Positions 1 to 10,083 are shown, counted from the stretch's first letter. The stretch: DNA of 64,000 nucleotides from an uncultured Clostridia bacterium (GCA_934168305.1 CAKPNF010000003.1:1-64000), one strand, 5' to 3'. Numbers and translations are program-made. The notes: a model not told the origin generated them from the letters alone.

Positions 1-4
1 TGAA

Positions 5-165
5 GTAATCTTAGAATTCTTAAATAACTTAATGGAAAATGTTCACGTCGAGCGTAGCGAGGACTAAGTGAAAGGGTACCATTAAGTTATTATAGAAATT
101 CTTAGATTACGTATTGAACTGAGAAAAATATAAATTCATATCATAATACCAATTTTGCCTGTGAA
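5..165. repeat. Hairpin intergenic repeat, family A copy 1
   Basis: Outer arms at 5-35 and 79-110 are inverted repeats of each other. Inside lies a smaller hairpin with TTCAC at 42-46 and GTGAA at 68-72 around a GTCGAGCGTAGC core. The part from 42 to about 165 recurs in the same orientation at 62069-62189. No coding potential is seen. It looks like a small non-autonomous intergenic repeat; the mobiliser is unknown. Confidence 0.7.
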
Positions 166-510
166 CATTACTCAGTAACTACATTATTACAATATTTTTT
201 CAAACATATTACAATTATGTATCCTTTGTCGAATTATGTTTCCTTTGTTGTTTACTATTTTTAAAATTCTATATTTTATGTTTTTTGTGGAAACTGTGGA
301 TAACTTTGTGAATAACTCAAATTAGTACATTTCAAAAAAAAGTTATGCACACTCAAATGTGTATAATCATTTTACCAATTATTTACATTTTTGTTATGCA
401 TTTTATGTGCACTATTTTATTTCAGGATATTCTCCATACAAAAAAGCCATATTCCCTTATTCTAAAAGGAGTATAGCTCTTTTCCACTTTTTCAATTAAA
501 CATAATATTT
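166..510. other. Intergenic, AT-rich, with DnaA-box-like nonamers
   Basis: No gene is seen. An exact DnaA-box complement TGTGGATAA lies at 295-303, a one-mismatch copy TGTGAATAA at 307-315, and TTATGCACA at 343-351. No dnaA, dnaN or rpmH is adjacent, so this is not called an origin. Confidence 0.35.
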
Positions 511-801
511 CTAAAATAATGTAAAATATATAATAGCTATTATCTCTAATATTGTAATTGCCGGAAAACCTATTACAAATGCTATTTTTTTAGTTTTGTG
601 TCTAAATGTATACATTCCAGCAATTGTTCCTATTCCACCGCCTAATGCTGTAATTATAAACAATGTTTTCTCTGGAATTCTCCATTCGCCTTTCTTAGCT
701 TTTTGCTTATCTATATACATTACTAAAAATCCTATTATATTTATTATTATAAAGTATATTATTACGTTTTTGGTTGTGAATATATTTTGTAAATCTTGCA
801 T
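511..801 (-). CDS. DUF1294 family small membrane protein
   Basis: About 96 residues with three hydrophobic segments. The family signature appears as MYIDKQKAKKGEWRIPE, then a Gly-rich GGGIGTIAGMYTFRHKTKK stretch and a last membrane helix. This matches DUF1294, a short integral membrane family of unknown function. The start is placed at 801 because GGAGGGG sits just upstream; the longer start would put that site inside the gene. It lies 11 bp downstream of the HD-domain gene and is probably co-transcribed with it. Confidence 0.75.
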   Translation of the reverse strand: MQDLQNIFTTKNVIIYFIIINIIGFLVMYIDKQKAKKGEWRIPEKTLFIITALGGGIGTIAGMYTFRHKTKKIAFVIGFPAITILEIIAIIYFTLF

Positions 802-812
802 TTTCCCCTCCA

Positions 813-1868
813 TTAAAATTCAAAATCAAAATAAGCATATTTTTTTGTTTTGTAATTTAAACAACTATCAATTTCTTGTTTTGCACTTTTAGAAATCTGA
901 CTTATTCTTTTATAGCAATCTTTATCTTTTACCAATGGATTTATATACCTTATTTTTGCTTTTATTCCCTTACAGTATTTGTTTTCAACAAATACATCAG
1001 TCTCACATACCTTTTCTATATTTCTCCATTCATTAAATTTTAGTGCAATATCATCATATTTACAATTTTCTATTTTTTCTATTATTTCTTCTTCAGACAA
1101 ATTATACAAATCATCTTTTATGATTAAATTTTGTTTATACATTTTTTTAACAATATCTACTAATAATTGCATTGATAATTTTGTTTTACTATCCATATAA
1201 GATTTTGATAAAATGCTCATGTTTTTAACAAATTTTTCAGCTATGTCTATGTCTTTAAATCCAAGTTCTTCTATTCCCTCTTCATTTTTTTGAATTTCTA
1301 TGTTTTCATATATTTCTTTTATTTCATTTAAATTCCACAATTGTTTTCTTACTCCAAGTCCATTTGAAAGTGTATATTCAAGTCTATCGCTTGAAAGCAT
1401 TGGTGTATCATTGTCTGCAATTGGGTATTTATGATAATCATTTATTTCTTCAATTTTTATACCCTCTCTATTTAATAAACTCATTATTCCTTTAGATTCA
1501 CTAATAATTTTTGTTGTTAGTCCTTCTGTTGATTCTTGTTTTTCGTAATCACCATTCATAAAGTCTATGCAATGCTTAAATGCTGGTGTTGCAATATCAT
1601 GGAATAATCCCGCAAGTGTTTGTTTTTTATCTTTCGTAAAGTTCCATATAATTAATGCAACAGCTACACTATGGTCTAAACTTGAGTACCATAGTGTAAT
1701 TTCTGAAAATAATTTTGAATAATATGTACCACAGGATACACTTACTCCTGCTTGTTTTTGCATTTCTGGTGTTTGTATATATTCTTCTAAAAAGTCTGGC
1801 TTTTCTGGTGATAATATATCAAAATATTTTTTTACATTTTCATCTAAGTTTTCAAAATATTTCTTCAT
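813..1868 (-). CDS. HD-domain phosphohydrolase-like protein
   Basis: A soluble protein of about 351 residues. Around residues 75-100 it has the metal-binding HD arrangement: a His in SSLDHSVAVA and then GLFHDIATPAF. A later conserved SSDRLEYTLSN resembles the distal Asp of HD phosphohydrolases. The family hydrolyses phosphate esters of nucleotides or similar substrates; the substrate here is unknown. The start at 1868 follows GGAGG. The gene ends next to DUF1294 and begins 10 bp after the PolC stop, so these form one minus-strand unit. Confidence 0.65.
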   Translation of the reverse strand: MKKYFENLDENVKKYFDILSPEKPDFLEEYIQTPEMQKQAGVSVSCGTYYSKLFSEITLWYSSLDHSVAVALIIWNFTKDKKQTLAGLFHDIATPAFKHCIDFMNGDYEKQESTEGLTTKIISESKGIMSLLNREGIKIEEINDYHKYPIADNDTPMLSSDRLEYTLSNGLGVRKQLWNLNEIKEIYENIEIQKNEEGIEELGFKDIDIAEKFVKNMSILSKSYMDSKTKLSMQLLVDIVKKMYKQNLIIKDDLYNLSEEEIIEKIENCKYDDIALKFNEWRNIEKVCETDVFVENKYCKGIKAKIRYINPLVKDKDCYKRISQISKSAKQEIDSCLNYKTKKYAYFDFEF

Positions 1869-1878
1869 TTTTCCTCCA

Positions 1879-4800
1879 TTATCCAAACAAACTCAACTGA
1901 TTACTCTGACTCATACCCTCTAAGCATCCAAATTCCTTAAGCAATTCTGCACCTGATGCACCAATCTTTGCCCTTATTTTCAAATCATCTATTGACATGA
2001 ATTTTCCATCTTTTCTAGCCTCTACAATACCTTGTGCAGCAACACCACCAAAGCCTGGTATACTATTTAAAGGTGGTCTTAATTTGTTATCTTGTACTTT
2101 GAATTTTGTTGCTTCTGATTCGTATAAATCTACTGGTAAAAATTCAAAACCTCTTTCATACATTTCTAGTACAATTTCTAAGTCATCATACATGTCTAAT
2201 TCTGCTTTTGTTGCTTCTTTCTTTTGGTTTTTCATTTCTATTTCTTTCATTTTGTTTTTAACTTTTTCTTTTCCAAATATCATACAGCTTGCATCAAATG
2301 CTTTTGCTCTTATTGAGTAATATGCTGCATAATATGCTAGTGGTATGTGTACCTTAAACCATGCAATTCTAAAGGCATTTGTAACATATGCTGCTGCATG
2401 GGCTTTTGGGAACATGTATTTTATTTTTTCACATGATTTTATATACCAGTCTGGTACATCATGTTCTTTCATTAATGGTATGTATTCGTCTTTCCATTTT
2501 GGTTCTTTTCCTTTTGCTACTTTTCCCTTACGAACTGCTTCCATTATTTTAAATGATTTGTCTGGTGGTAAACCTTTTTTGATTAGATAAATCATTATAT
2601 CATCACGACAACATATTGCTTCTTGTAGAGTTACTATTCCTTGTTCTATCAAACTTTGGGCATTTCCCAACCATACGTCTGTACCATGTGATAATCCTGA
2701 CAAACGTATTAGTTCATCAAATGTTGTTGGTTTTGTGTCCAAAAGCATCCCTCTTGCAAACTTTGTTCCATATTCAGGTATTCCATATGTTCCTACTTGT
2801 GAATGAATTTGCTCTGGCGTTACTCCTAACGCTTCTGTTGAATTAAATATTGACATTGTTTGTTTATCATCTAGTGGTATGTCTGTTGGTGCAATTCCTG
2901 TTAAGTCTTGCAACATACGAATTACCGTCGGATCATCGTGTCCTAGTATATCTAGTTTTAACAAGTTTCCATCTATTGAGTGGTAATCAAAATGTGTTGT
3001 TATTATATCTGAATTCGGGTCATCTGCAGGATGCTGTACTGGTGTAAATTCATAAATTTCTCTTCCTTTTGGTACAACTATAATTCCGCCTGGGTGCTGT
3101 CCTGTTGTTCTTTTAATTCCTGTACATCCTTGTGATAGTCTTTGGATTTCCGCTTTATTCATAGGGATTCCCCTATCTTCATAATATCCTTTAACATATC
3201 CATATGCAGTTTTTTCTGCTACTGTACCAACTGTTCCAGCTTTAAATGTTGTTCCTTTACCAAATATTACTTCGGTGTATTTATGTGCTTTTGCTTGATA
3301 TTCACCTGAGAAGTTTAAGTCGATATCTGGCTCTTTATCTCCATTGAAACCTAAGAATGTTTCAAATGGTATGTCCATTCCATCTTTTGCGAGTTTGTGT
3401 CCACATTTTGGACAATCTTTATCTGGTAAATCAAATCCATTTCCTACTCCGTAATCTTCAAATTCTGAATACTTGCAGTTTGGACAACGATAGTGTGGTT
3501 GTAATGAGTTAACTTCTGTTATACCTGTCATGAATGCCGCTAAAGACGAACCAACTGAACCTCTGGAACCAACTATATATCCATCTTCATTTGATTTCCA
3601 TACCAGTTTTTGTGCAATTATGTACATAACTGAATATCCATTACTTATAATTGAGTCTAGCTCTTTATCAAGTCTGTTCTGCACTATTTTTGGCAATGGG
3701 TCTCCATATAATTCGTGTGCTTTTTTGTAAGCAATATTTTTAATATCCTCTTCACATCCTGGAATGTGTGGTGGACATTTTTCTGGTGATATTGGGCTTA
3801 TTTGTTCACACATATCTGATATTTTATTTGTGTTTGTTACAACTACTTCATATGCCTTTTCTTCACCTAAATAGCTGAATTCTTCAAGCATTTCTTCTGT
3901 TGTTCTTAAATATAATGGTGCTTGATTATCTGCATCTTCATATTTTTGTCCAGCTTCTAATATTCTTCTATAAATCTCGTCTTGTGGGTCCATAAAGTGA
4001 ACATCACATGTTGCAACAACTAACTTATTTAGTTTTTCTCCTAATGCAACAATTTTTCTATTGATATCTCTTAAATCTTCAACATCTCTTACTGTTCCAT
4101 TTCTAATTAAGAATTGATTATTTCCTGTTGGTTGAATTTCTAAGTAATCATAGTCATTTGCAATTGCTTCAATTTCTTCGTCTGGTTTACCTTGCTCTAT
4201 TGCCTGATATAATTCACCTGCTTCACACGCACTTCCAAGTATTAACCCCTCTGAATATTTTTTGTATAAACTTTTTAATATTCTTGGTTTCCTATAAAAA
4301 TAATTTACATGTGATAATGAAATTAATCTATATAGATTTCGTAATCCTACATAATTTTTTGCTAAAATGATAGCATGATATGTCTTTAGTTTTTTGTATT
4401 CTTCCGCTTTTGCTGCTGGGTCTGCTGCAACTTGGTCTATATCCTCTAATTTTTTTGCTCCCTTTTCTTTTAGCATATCTATCATTACATTAAATACTTT
4501 AACTGTTGTATCAACGTCGTCTAATGCTCTATGCGCTACTTCTACTTTGATTCCTAAGTTTTCCGCAATTTTTCCTAATTTATATTTTTTGTAATCTGGG
4601 AATAAATCTTTTGCCAAACTTAGTGTATCTAAATATGAATAATCAAAGTCATATCCTAGTCTTTTTGCATTTTGTTTCAAGAAACCAACATCAAAATTTG
4701 CATTGTGTGCTACTATTACAGTTTCGTTTTGGTCACCTAAAAATTCCAACATTTTAGGAAATACTTTTTCAATTGTTTCTGCATCTTTTACCATATCATC

Positions 4801-6723
4801 TGATATATTTGTAACTTCTGTAACTCTTTCTGGTATATGCCTTTCTGGATTTACAAAACAACTAAATTCATCTATTACTTCTTTATTTTTGACTTTCATT
4901 ATTCCTATTTCTGTAATTCTATCATTTGTTGCAGAAAATCCTGTTGTTTCTAAGTCAAGTACACAATATGTTGCATCTATGTCTTGTCCTTTTCCATTGT
5001 AAATTGATTTTGTATTATCTGGTGCTAAATAAGCTTCTACACCATATATTACTTTGATATCTGGATTGTCGTCACCAACTAAGTGATATGCTTCTGGGAA
5101 TGCTTGTGCTACTCCATGGTCTGTTATTGCTATTGATTTCATTCCCCACTTCATTGCTCTTTTTATCAAGTCTGTTGCAGATGTTACTGCATCCATTTGG
5201 CTCATTTTTGTATGCATGTGTAACTCTACTCTTTTTACTTCTGCATTGTCTTGTCTTACTTCTTTTTTTACTCCTGTACTTTCTACAATTGTGTTTGCCA
5301 TAACAGTAAGTTCACCTGAGAATGAGTCCATTTGTGCATTTCCTTCGATTTTGACTCCTTTTACACTACCCATTCTTTTTATTATTTTTTTAGCTTTTCC
5401 TTTTTCTATGAATGCTTTACATGTAAGTGTACTTGTTCCATCATATAGGTCAAAACTTAATAATGTTTTTCCAGATTTTAATTCTCTATCTTCCATAAAG
5501 ATAATTTCACCATCTAATGAAACTGCTCCATCTTCTGGTCCTAATTCAGAAACTTTTGTAAGTGGTGCTGTTATGTTCATTGTTTTTCCTAAAATTAATG
5601 GTGTATCTTCTTCTTCGTCTTCTTTTGGAAGGTCTGGTATGTTATTTTCTATTTCAATTATTGTATTTGCAATTACTGTTACATCTCCTGCATATGTGTC
5701 TAACCCTGCTTTTCCTATAACTTTTATTCCTTTTGCCTGTTCTATTTGTGTCTTTATATCATTTCCTTCTTTGATATCTTTGGCAAACGATTTACATGTC
5801 ATTGTTCCAGTTCCATCATATAGGTCAATTATAAGCATTCCTTTTCCGGATTTCGTTTCTCTGCATTCAACTGTTAACACTCTTCCCTCTAGTGTTACTC
5901 TACCATCATTTGCTGTTATGTCTTTTATTTTAATTAGTTTTTCTTTAGCTCTTGATGGTTTTCCCATTATGTATTTTTCTTCTTCAATTGATTCTTGTGG
6001 CATATCTTCTGGAATTCCACCCATTTCTTCCATTGGAATGTAATCTCCATCTTGTGGTGGCATATAATCTGGGTCATTATATTCCGGTACATCATTTTGA
6101 ATTGAATTTGCTGTATTTTGCATATTTGATACATGTTGTTCATCTTCAGAATTTTCTGAAATATATGCAACTGTATGTTTTATTGCATCTTCTTCCATTT
6201 CCTTCATTTTTCTTTCGTGTTGTATTTCTGCCTCTTTTTCTAAAATTTCTTCCAATTCAATTTTATATTCTTTTCCATATAATTTTTTAATTACACTTTC
6301 TAACTCTTTATCTGTTTTTTTTGCTCTTAAGAAATCTGCTCCTCTAATATGCATTTTGACATTTATTATATTATCATTTATTTCAACATCACTTTTCATT
6401 AAAAGCATTGGCTTCATCAGTGGATATTTATGTGCCATATAACATATAATGTTTTTCCACTCTTCTTTTATTGTTTTTAGCTGTGTATCTTTTTGGTAGT
6501 GAATTGTCATATCTATGTTTGAAAAATGAAATCTTTCAATTAAGAATTTTTCAAAATACCAGATATCTTTTACTTCTATATATTCGTCTATTTCTAGCAC
6601 TATTCCTAGTGTGTTTGTTTTCTTTATTACATTTAGTGCTGTCACATACGCTTCTTTTATGTTTGCTTTTGTTTCATAGTCACTAAAGATTTCTTTTACT
6701 TTTTTTGTTTTATTTTCTGACAT
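1879..6723 (-). CDS. polC: DNA polymerase III PolC-type, alpha subunit
   Basis: Replicative DNA polymerase of low-GC Gram-positives, with built-in proofreading. In order: an N-terminal domain; two tandem OB folds near residues 264 and 388, each with the pattern LYDGT-x-T-x-TCK-x-F; the PHP domain near 501 (VELHMHTKMSQ); the DEDD exonuclease near 588 (VLDLETTGF); a zinc motif (CPNC then CPKC); and catalytic PDIDLNFSG near 1134. At 1614 residues it is longer than the usual roughly 1440, and the second OB fold accounts for most of the excess. A GGAGTGA lies upstream of the ATG. No in-frame CGG codon was found. Confidence 0.98.
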   Translation of the reverse strand: MSENKTKKVKEIFSDYETKANIKEAYVTALNVIKKTNTLGIVLEIDEYIEVKDIWYFEKFLIERFHFSNIDMTIHYQKDTQLKTIKEEWKNIICYMAHKYPLMKPMLLMKSDVEINDNIINVKMHIRGADFLRAKKTDKELESVIKKLYGKEYKIELEEILEKEAEIQHERKMKEMEEDAIKHTVAYISENSEDEQHVSNMQNTANSIQNDVPEYNDPDYMPPQDGDYIPMEEMGGIPEDMPQESIEEEKYIMGKPSRAKEKLIKIKDITANDGRVTLEGRVLTVECRETKSGKGMLIIDLYDGTGTMTCKSFAKDIKEGNDIKTQIEQAKGIKVIGKAGLDTYAGDVTVIANTIIEIENNIPDLPKEDEEEDTPLILGKTMNITAPLTKVSELGPEDGAVSLDGEIIFMEDRELKSGKTLLSFDLYDGTSTLTCKAFIEKGKAKKIIKRMGSVKGVKIEGNAQMDSFSGELTVMANTIVESTGVKKEVRQDNAEVKRVELHMHTKMSQMDAVTSATDLIKRAMKWGMKSIAITDHGVAQAFPEAYHLVGDDNPDIKVIYGVEAYLAPDNTKSIYNGKGQDIDATYCVLDLETTGFSATNDRITEIGIMKVKNKEVIDEFSCFVNPERHIPERVTEVTNISDDMVKDAETIEKVFPKMLEFLGDQNETVIVAHNANFDVGFLKQNAKRLGYDFDYSYLDTLSLAKDLFPDYKKYKLGKIAENLGIKVEVAHRALDDVDTTVKVFNVMIDMLKEKGAKKLEDIDQVAADPAAKAEEYKKLKTYHAIILAKNYVGLRNLYRLISLSHVNYFYRKPRILKSLYKKYSEGLILGSACEAGELYQAIEQGKPDEEIEAIANDYDYLEIQPTGNNQFLIRNGTVRDVEDLRDINRKIVALGEKLNKLVVATCDVHFMDPQDEIYRRILEAGQKYEDADNQAPLYLRTTEEMLEEFSYLGEEKAYEVVVTNTNKISDMCEQISPISPEKCPPHIPGCEEDIKNIAYKKAHELYGDPLPKIVQNRLDKELDSIISNGYSVMYIIAQKLVWKSNEDGYIVGSRGSVGSSLAAFMTGITEVNSLQPHYRCPNCKYSEFEDYGVGNGFDLPDKDCPKCGHKLAKDGMDIPFETFLGFNGDKEPDIDLNFSGEYQAKAHKYTEVIFGKGTTFKAGTVGTVAEKTAYGYVKGYYEDRGIPMNKAEIQRLSQGCTGIKRTTGQHPGGIIVVPKGREIYEFTPVQHPADDPNSDIITTHFDYHSIDGNLLKLDILGHDDPTVIRMLQDLTGIAPTDIPLDDKQTMSIFNSTEALGVTPEQIHSQVGTYGIPEYGTKFARGMLLDTKPTTFDELIRLSGLSHGTDVWLGNAQSLIEQGIVTLQEAICCRDDIMIYLIKKGLPPDKSFKIMEAVRKGKVAKGKEPKWKDEYIPLMKEHDVPDWYIKSCEKIKYMFPKAHAAAYVTNAFRIAWFKVHIPLAYYAAYYSIRAKAFDASCMIFGKEKVKNKMKEIEMKNQKKEATKAELDMYDDLEIVLEMYERGFEFLPVDLYESEATKFKVQDNKLRPPLNSIPGFGGVAAQGIVEARKDGKFMSIDDLKIRAKIGASGAELLKEFGCLEGMSQSNQLSLFG

Positions 6724-6819
6724 TTTTCTGATTCACTCCGTTTCGCTATTTTTTGTATTTTATCATATTTTGTCGATGTATTAAAGCGAACATATGAAAA
6801 ATAATTAAAATTTTATCAA

Positions 6820-6848
6820 AAAAAGAAGACTATTTCTAGTCCTCTTCA
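6820..6848 (-). terminator. Rho-independent terminator after HU
   Basis: Read on the minus strand, GAAGAGGACTA pairs with TAGTCTTC across a short loop and a run of seven T follows. It lies 29 bp after the HU stop. Confidence 0.8.
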
Positions 6849-6876
6849 TATGAATTCATATATTTATATTCACAAA

Positions 6877-7155
6877 TTATTTATTATTTACTAAATCTTT
6901 TAATGCTTTACCAGCTTTGAATACTGGAGCTTTTGATGCAGGTATTTTGATTTCTTCTTTAGTTTGTGGGTTTCTACCTTTTCTTGCAGCTCTTTTTCTA
7001 ACTTCGAAAGAACCAAATCCAACTAATTGAACTTTATCTCCTTCTACTAATGCGTTTGTAACTGTTTCAACAAAAGCGTTTACTGATGCTTCAGCTGCTT
7101 TTTTTGTGTCACCTGTTTTTGCAGCTATTGCTGCGATTAATTCAGCTTTGTTCAT
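6877..7155 (-). CDS. hup: HU family DNA-binding protein
   Basis: 92 residues, full length. It starts MNKAELIAAIAAKTG and carries the DNA-arm signature GFGSFEVRKRAARKGRNPQT. HU coats and bends chromosomal DNA as a homodimer. An AGGAGG-type site precedes the ATG and its own terminator follows, so it is monocistronic. Confidence 0.97.
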   Translation of the reverse strand: MNKAELIAAIAAKTGDTKKAAEASVNAFVETVTNALVEGDKVQLVGFGSFEVRKRAARKGRNPQTKEEIKIPASKAPVFKAGKALKDLVNNK

Positions 7156-7270
7156 TTAAATTACCTCCTATAAGATTTAAAAATTTATGTACTTTTATCG
7201 CCTGAACTAAGCAATAACTGTACCTACTAATATCACTATTCGCCAACATTCGCTAAAATCCTTCTTTTTT

Positions 7271-8917
7271 TTAATAAATTTTTAATTTTTCTAAAATTTT
7301 AACAATTTTATCTCCAGCTGGCATCATTTTAAATTCATCTTTTGTAAAGACTTTTAAAACAACAATAGCCAATACATATATGATTGCTGCTATGATTATT
7401 GCTATTATTGTAGCCAATCTTTCAATTATTATTCCTTTTAAAACTAAATACACAAAATATGAACAAATTCCCATGATTACAGTTGCAATAATTGGTTTTA
7501 CAACAAATTTTGAAAATGTCAAATTTAATTTTATATTTTTTCGTAAAGCTGTAATTGCAATGCAAAATGCAACAAAGTGACAAGCCACAGAACCCCAAGC
7601 TGCTCCATAAACTCCGATACTTGGAATTCTAATTAATGTAATATTAAAAATAAATTTAACAAATACACCAGTGGCTAAAGATATTGTTGGTATCATTAAC
7701 TTTCCATATCCTTGTAATGCACCATTTATAGTTTGGTCCAAAATTGTAAAAATTATTGTCAAAGAACTTATCTGCAATATCAAAGCTCCATTATTCGCAT
7801 TTGGAAATAACAAATTCAATATAGGTTGTGCAAATATAAACATTCCAACTGTACAAGGTAATCCAATCAACATTGATACTAACAATGAGAATGACGTTTT
7901 TTCTGTTATTGTTTTATTATCTCTTTTTGCTTTTGCAGCTGATATAGCTGGAACAAGTGCAGTAGCAAAAGCTACATTTATGGCTAATGGCAAACTTGTT
8001 AATGTATCAACTTTACCACCTAATATTCCATACAATGATGTCGCCATATCTTCAGGCATAAAAGCTTTTAAATTTCTAACAACAGTAAATGAATCAACAT
8101 TTTTATTTATTGATGACATTATAGCAGTTAAAGTAATTGGTATTGAAACAAATAAAATCTTTTTAATTATTTCAGATACTCTTTCATATTTATAATTTAC
8201 AGTATTCTTTATTTCTGTACCTATTTCTTTTCTTTCAGTTTTATAATATAAAAACAAATAGCTAAATCCTAAAAATGTTGCAAGAGTCGTTGCTAAATTT
8301 GCTCCAGCAGCCATCCATTCTGTTGAAATATTTGATAAAATTGCAACTATCTCTACAATTATAATTGTAAGTAATGTTTTAAAAACTTGCTCTAATGTTT
8401 GAGACCTAGCCCCAACACTAATTTTTTGTCTACCATTAAAATAGCCTCTCATAACTGATGCAACAGTAACAAAAAATATAGCTGGTGATAGTGCAACTAA
8501 TGTCATTTCAGCCTCTGGTATTTGAATCCAATTATTTGCAATCACATGTGCTCCAAAGAATAACAATAAACTTCCTACTAATCCGATTAATGCAAAAGTA
8601 GCAAATGCTATTTTAAAAATTCTATGTGCCCCTTTATTATCTCCAACTGCCACTCTTTCAGATACCAATTTTGAAATAGCACTAGGAACCCCTATTGATG
8701 ATATTGTAAGCAATAATGCATATATTTGATATCCACTTGCACAGATACCATTACCTTTATCTCCAAAGCCTTGCCTATTTGTTAAATATAACGTATAAAC
8801 TAATCCTAAAATTTTTATTAAAACTTGTGAAAACATTAATGTCACAACACCTTGCATAAATCCTTCTTTTTTAGTTTCACTTTTATGCTTATGTTCTTTA
8901 TTCCCTATTTTTATCAT
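7271..8917 (-). CDS. Polysaccharide/lipid flippase, SpoVB/MurJ type (MOP superfamily)
   Basis: 548 residues with about 14 membrane helices after a short basic N-terminus, as in the MOP superfamily. Early GLVYTLYLTNRQGFGDKGNG and ASGYQIYALLLTISSIGVPSAISKLVSE match the SpoVB/MurJ branch that flips lipid II or related undecaprenyl-linked sugars across the membrane. GGAGGAG lies right before the ATG. Sequence alone does not separate a sporulation role (SpoVB) from a vegetative one. Confidence 0.85.
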   Translation of the reverse strand: MIKIGNKEHKHKSETKKEGFMQGVVTLMFSQVLIKILGLVYTLYLTNRQGFGDKGNGICASGYQIYALLLTISSIGVPSAISKLVSERVAVGDNKGAHRIFKIAFATFALIGLVGSLLLFFGAHVIANNWIQIPEAEMTLVALSPAIFFVTVASVMRGYFNGRQKISVGARSQTLEQVFKTLLTIIIVEIVAILSNISTEWMAAGANLATTLATFLGFSYLFLYYKTERKEIGTEIKNTVNYKYERVSEIIKKILFVSIPITLTAIMSSINKNVDSFTVVRNLKAFMPEDMATSLYGILGGKVDTLTSLPLAINVAFATALVPAISAAKAKRDNKTITEKTSFSLLVSMLIGLPCTVGMFIFAQPILNLLFPNANNGALILQISSLTIIFTILDQTINGALQGYGKLMIPTISLATGVFVKFIFNITLIRIPSIGVYGAAWGSVACHFVAFCIAITALRKNIKLNLTFSKFVVKPIIATVIMGICSYFVYLVLKGIIIERLATIIAIIIAAIIYVLAIVVLKVFTKDEFKMMPAGDKIVKILEKLKIY

Positions 8918-9103
8918 ATCTCCTCCTATGTTAAACGTGTGTCAAAAGGACCTCTCTTTTTTGACCCTTTTTTCATTGCCTAAATCATATTAAATTACTA
9001 TTTAAATATTTCATATAATATGCTAATAAATCAATTGCTTTTTTAATATTATAAATATTCTTAAAAATTTTAGCAATAGTTTTTACAAATTTTACAAAAA
9101 TCG
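8918..9103. other. Intergenic before rplM
   Basis: AT-rich. A hairpin at about 8941-8972 pairs GTCAAAAGG with a matching TTTTTTGAC arm. No T-run follows it on the minus strand, so its role is unclear. No gene is seen. Confidence 0.4.
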
Positions 9104-9132
9104 TTGACAAATGCACATTTTTGTAATAAAAT
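9104..9132 (+). promoter_or_regulatory. Promoter of rplM-rpsI
   Basis: TTGACA at 9104-9109, a 17-bp spacer and TAAAAT at 9127-9132: a strong sigma-A type promoter. Confidence 0.8.
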
Positions 9133-9138
9133 ATTTAA

Positions 9139-9242
9139 GCATTATGTTAGAATATGATTTAAATATAAAACTTCTCCCCGGTGGTTTTTGTTTAAATTTC
9201 ATATAAATAAAAATATATAAAAATAGGAGGGTAATTATTACC
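9139..9242 (+). promoter_or_regulatory. Leader of rplM, possible L13 autoregulatory leader
   Basis: About 100 nt between the predicted transcription start and the ATG. It contains a GC-rich CTCCCCGGTGG segment unusual for this AT-rich DNA and ends in AGGAGGG. Firmicute L13 operons often carry a structured autoregulatory leader; assignment here is by position only. Confidence 0.4.
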
Positions 9243-9680
9243 ATGAACAATACAACATATAGCCCAAAAAAGGCTGAAATAGAAAGCAAATGGTACATAA
9301 TTGATGCAGCAAACAAACCATTAGGTAGAGTTGCAACAGAAGCTGCTAAATTATTAAGAGGAAAACACAAACCAACATTTACACCTAATATAGATACAGG
9401 TGACCACGTTATAATTTTAAATGTAAAAGATGTAATTTTAACAGGAAACAAAATGGATCAAAAAATTTATAGACATCACTCAGGATACATTGGTGGAATG
9501 AAAGAAACTCCAGCAAGAGTAATGTTAGAAAAAAATCCAGAAAAGGCTATGACATTAGCTGTTAAAGGAATGTTACCACACAATTCTTTAGGAAGAGCTC
9601 AACTTAAAAAATTAAGAGTTTATGCAGGAGCAGAACACGAAAATCAAGCACAAAAACCAGAAGTATGGGAGGTAAAATAA
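9243..9680 (+). CDS. rplM: 50S ribosomal protein L13
   Basis: 145 residues, typical length. KWYIIDAANKPLGRVATEAA and VKGMLPHNSLGR are L13 signatures. It assembles early into the large ribosomal subunit. The stop is 1 bp before the rpsI ATG, so the pair is a tight operon. Confidence 0.98.
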   Translation: MNNTTYSPKKAEIESKWYIIDAANKPLGRVATEAAKLLRGKHKPTFTPNIDTGDHVIILNVKDVILTGNKMDQKIYRHHSGYIGGMKETPARVMLEKNPEKAMTLAVKGMLPHNSLGRAQLKKLRVYAGAEHENQAQKPEVWEVK

Positions 9681-9681
9681 A

Positions 9682-10083
9682 ATGGCTAAATCAGAAAAAA
9701 TAGTTTATACTGGTACAGGTAGAAGAAAATCTTCAATTGCCAGAGTAAGATTAGTAGAAGGATCTGGAAAAATAACTATTAATGGTAAAGATATTGATGA
9801 ATTTTTCGGATTAGAAACTTTAAAAGTTATAGTAAGACAACCACTTACAGTTACAAACACAGCTGATAAATATGATGTTATTTGTTCAGTTCAAGGTGGT
9901 GGATTTACAGGTCAAGCTGGAGCAATCAGACATGGTATTGCTAGAGCATTAAATGAAGCTAATAGCGAATTTAGACCAGCTTTAAAAACAAACGGATTCT
10001 TAACAAGAGATCCTCGTATGAAAGAAAGAAAGAAATACGGTCTTAAAAAAGCTAGAAAAGCACCACAATTCTCAAAGAGATAA
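9682..10083 (+). CDS. rpsI: 30S ribosomal protein S9
   Basis: 133 residues. TGTGRRKSSIARVRL, the GGGFTGQAGAIRHGIARAL motif and the basic tail KARKAPQFSKR identify S9, whose C-terminal tail reaches the P-site tRNA. The last codons (CA AAG AGA TAA) and the terminator that follows are repeated at 14299 and 15821, which makes this 3' end the apparent anchor of the accessory island downstream. Confidence 0.98.
   Translation: MAKSEKIVYTGTGRRKSSIARVRLVEGSGKITINGKDIDEFFGLETLKVIVRQPLTVTNTADKYDVICSVQGGGFTGQAGAIRHGIARALNEANSEFRPALKTNGFLTRDPRMKERKKYGLKKARKAPQFSKR

Noticed and set aside
295..351. Origin of replication
   Set aside because: Too few boxes, no dnaA or dnaN, no clear unwinding repeats.
5216..6043. 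275-codon open frame antisense to polC
   Set aside because: It is a shadow of the AT-rich polC reading frame; no start context or family match.
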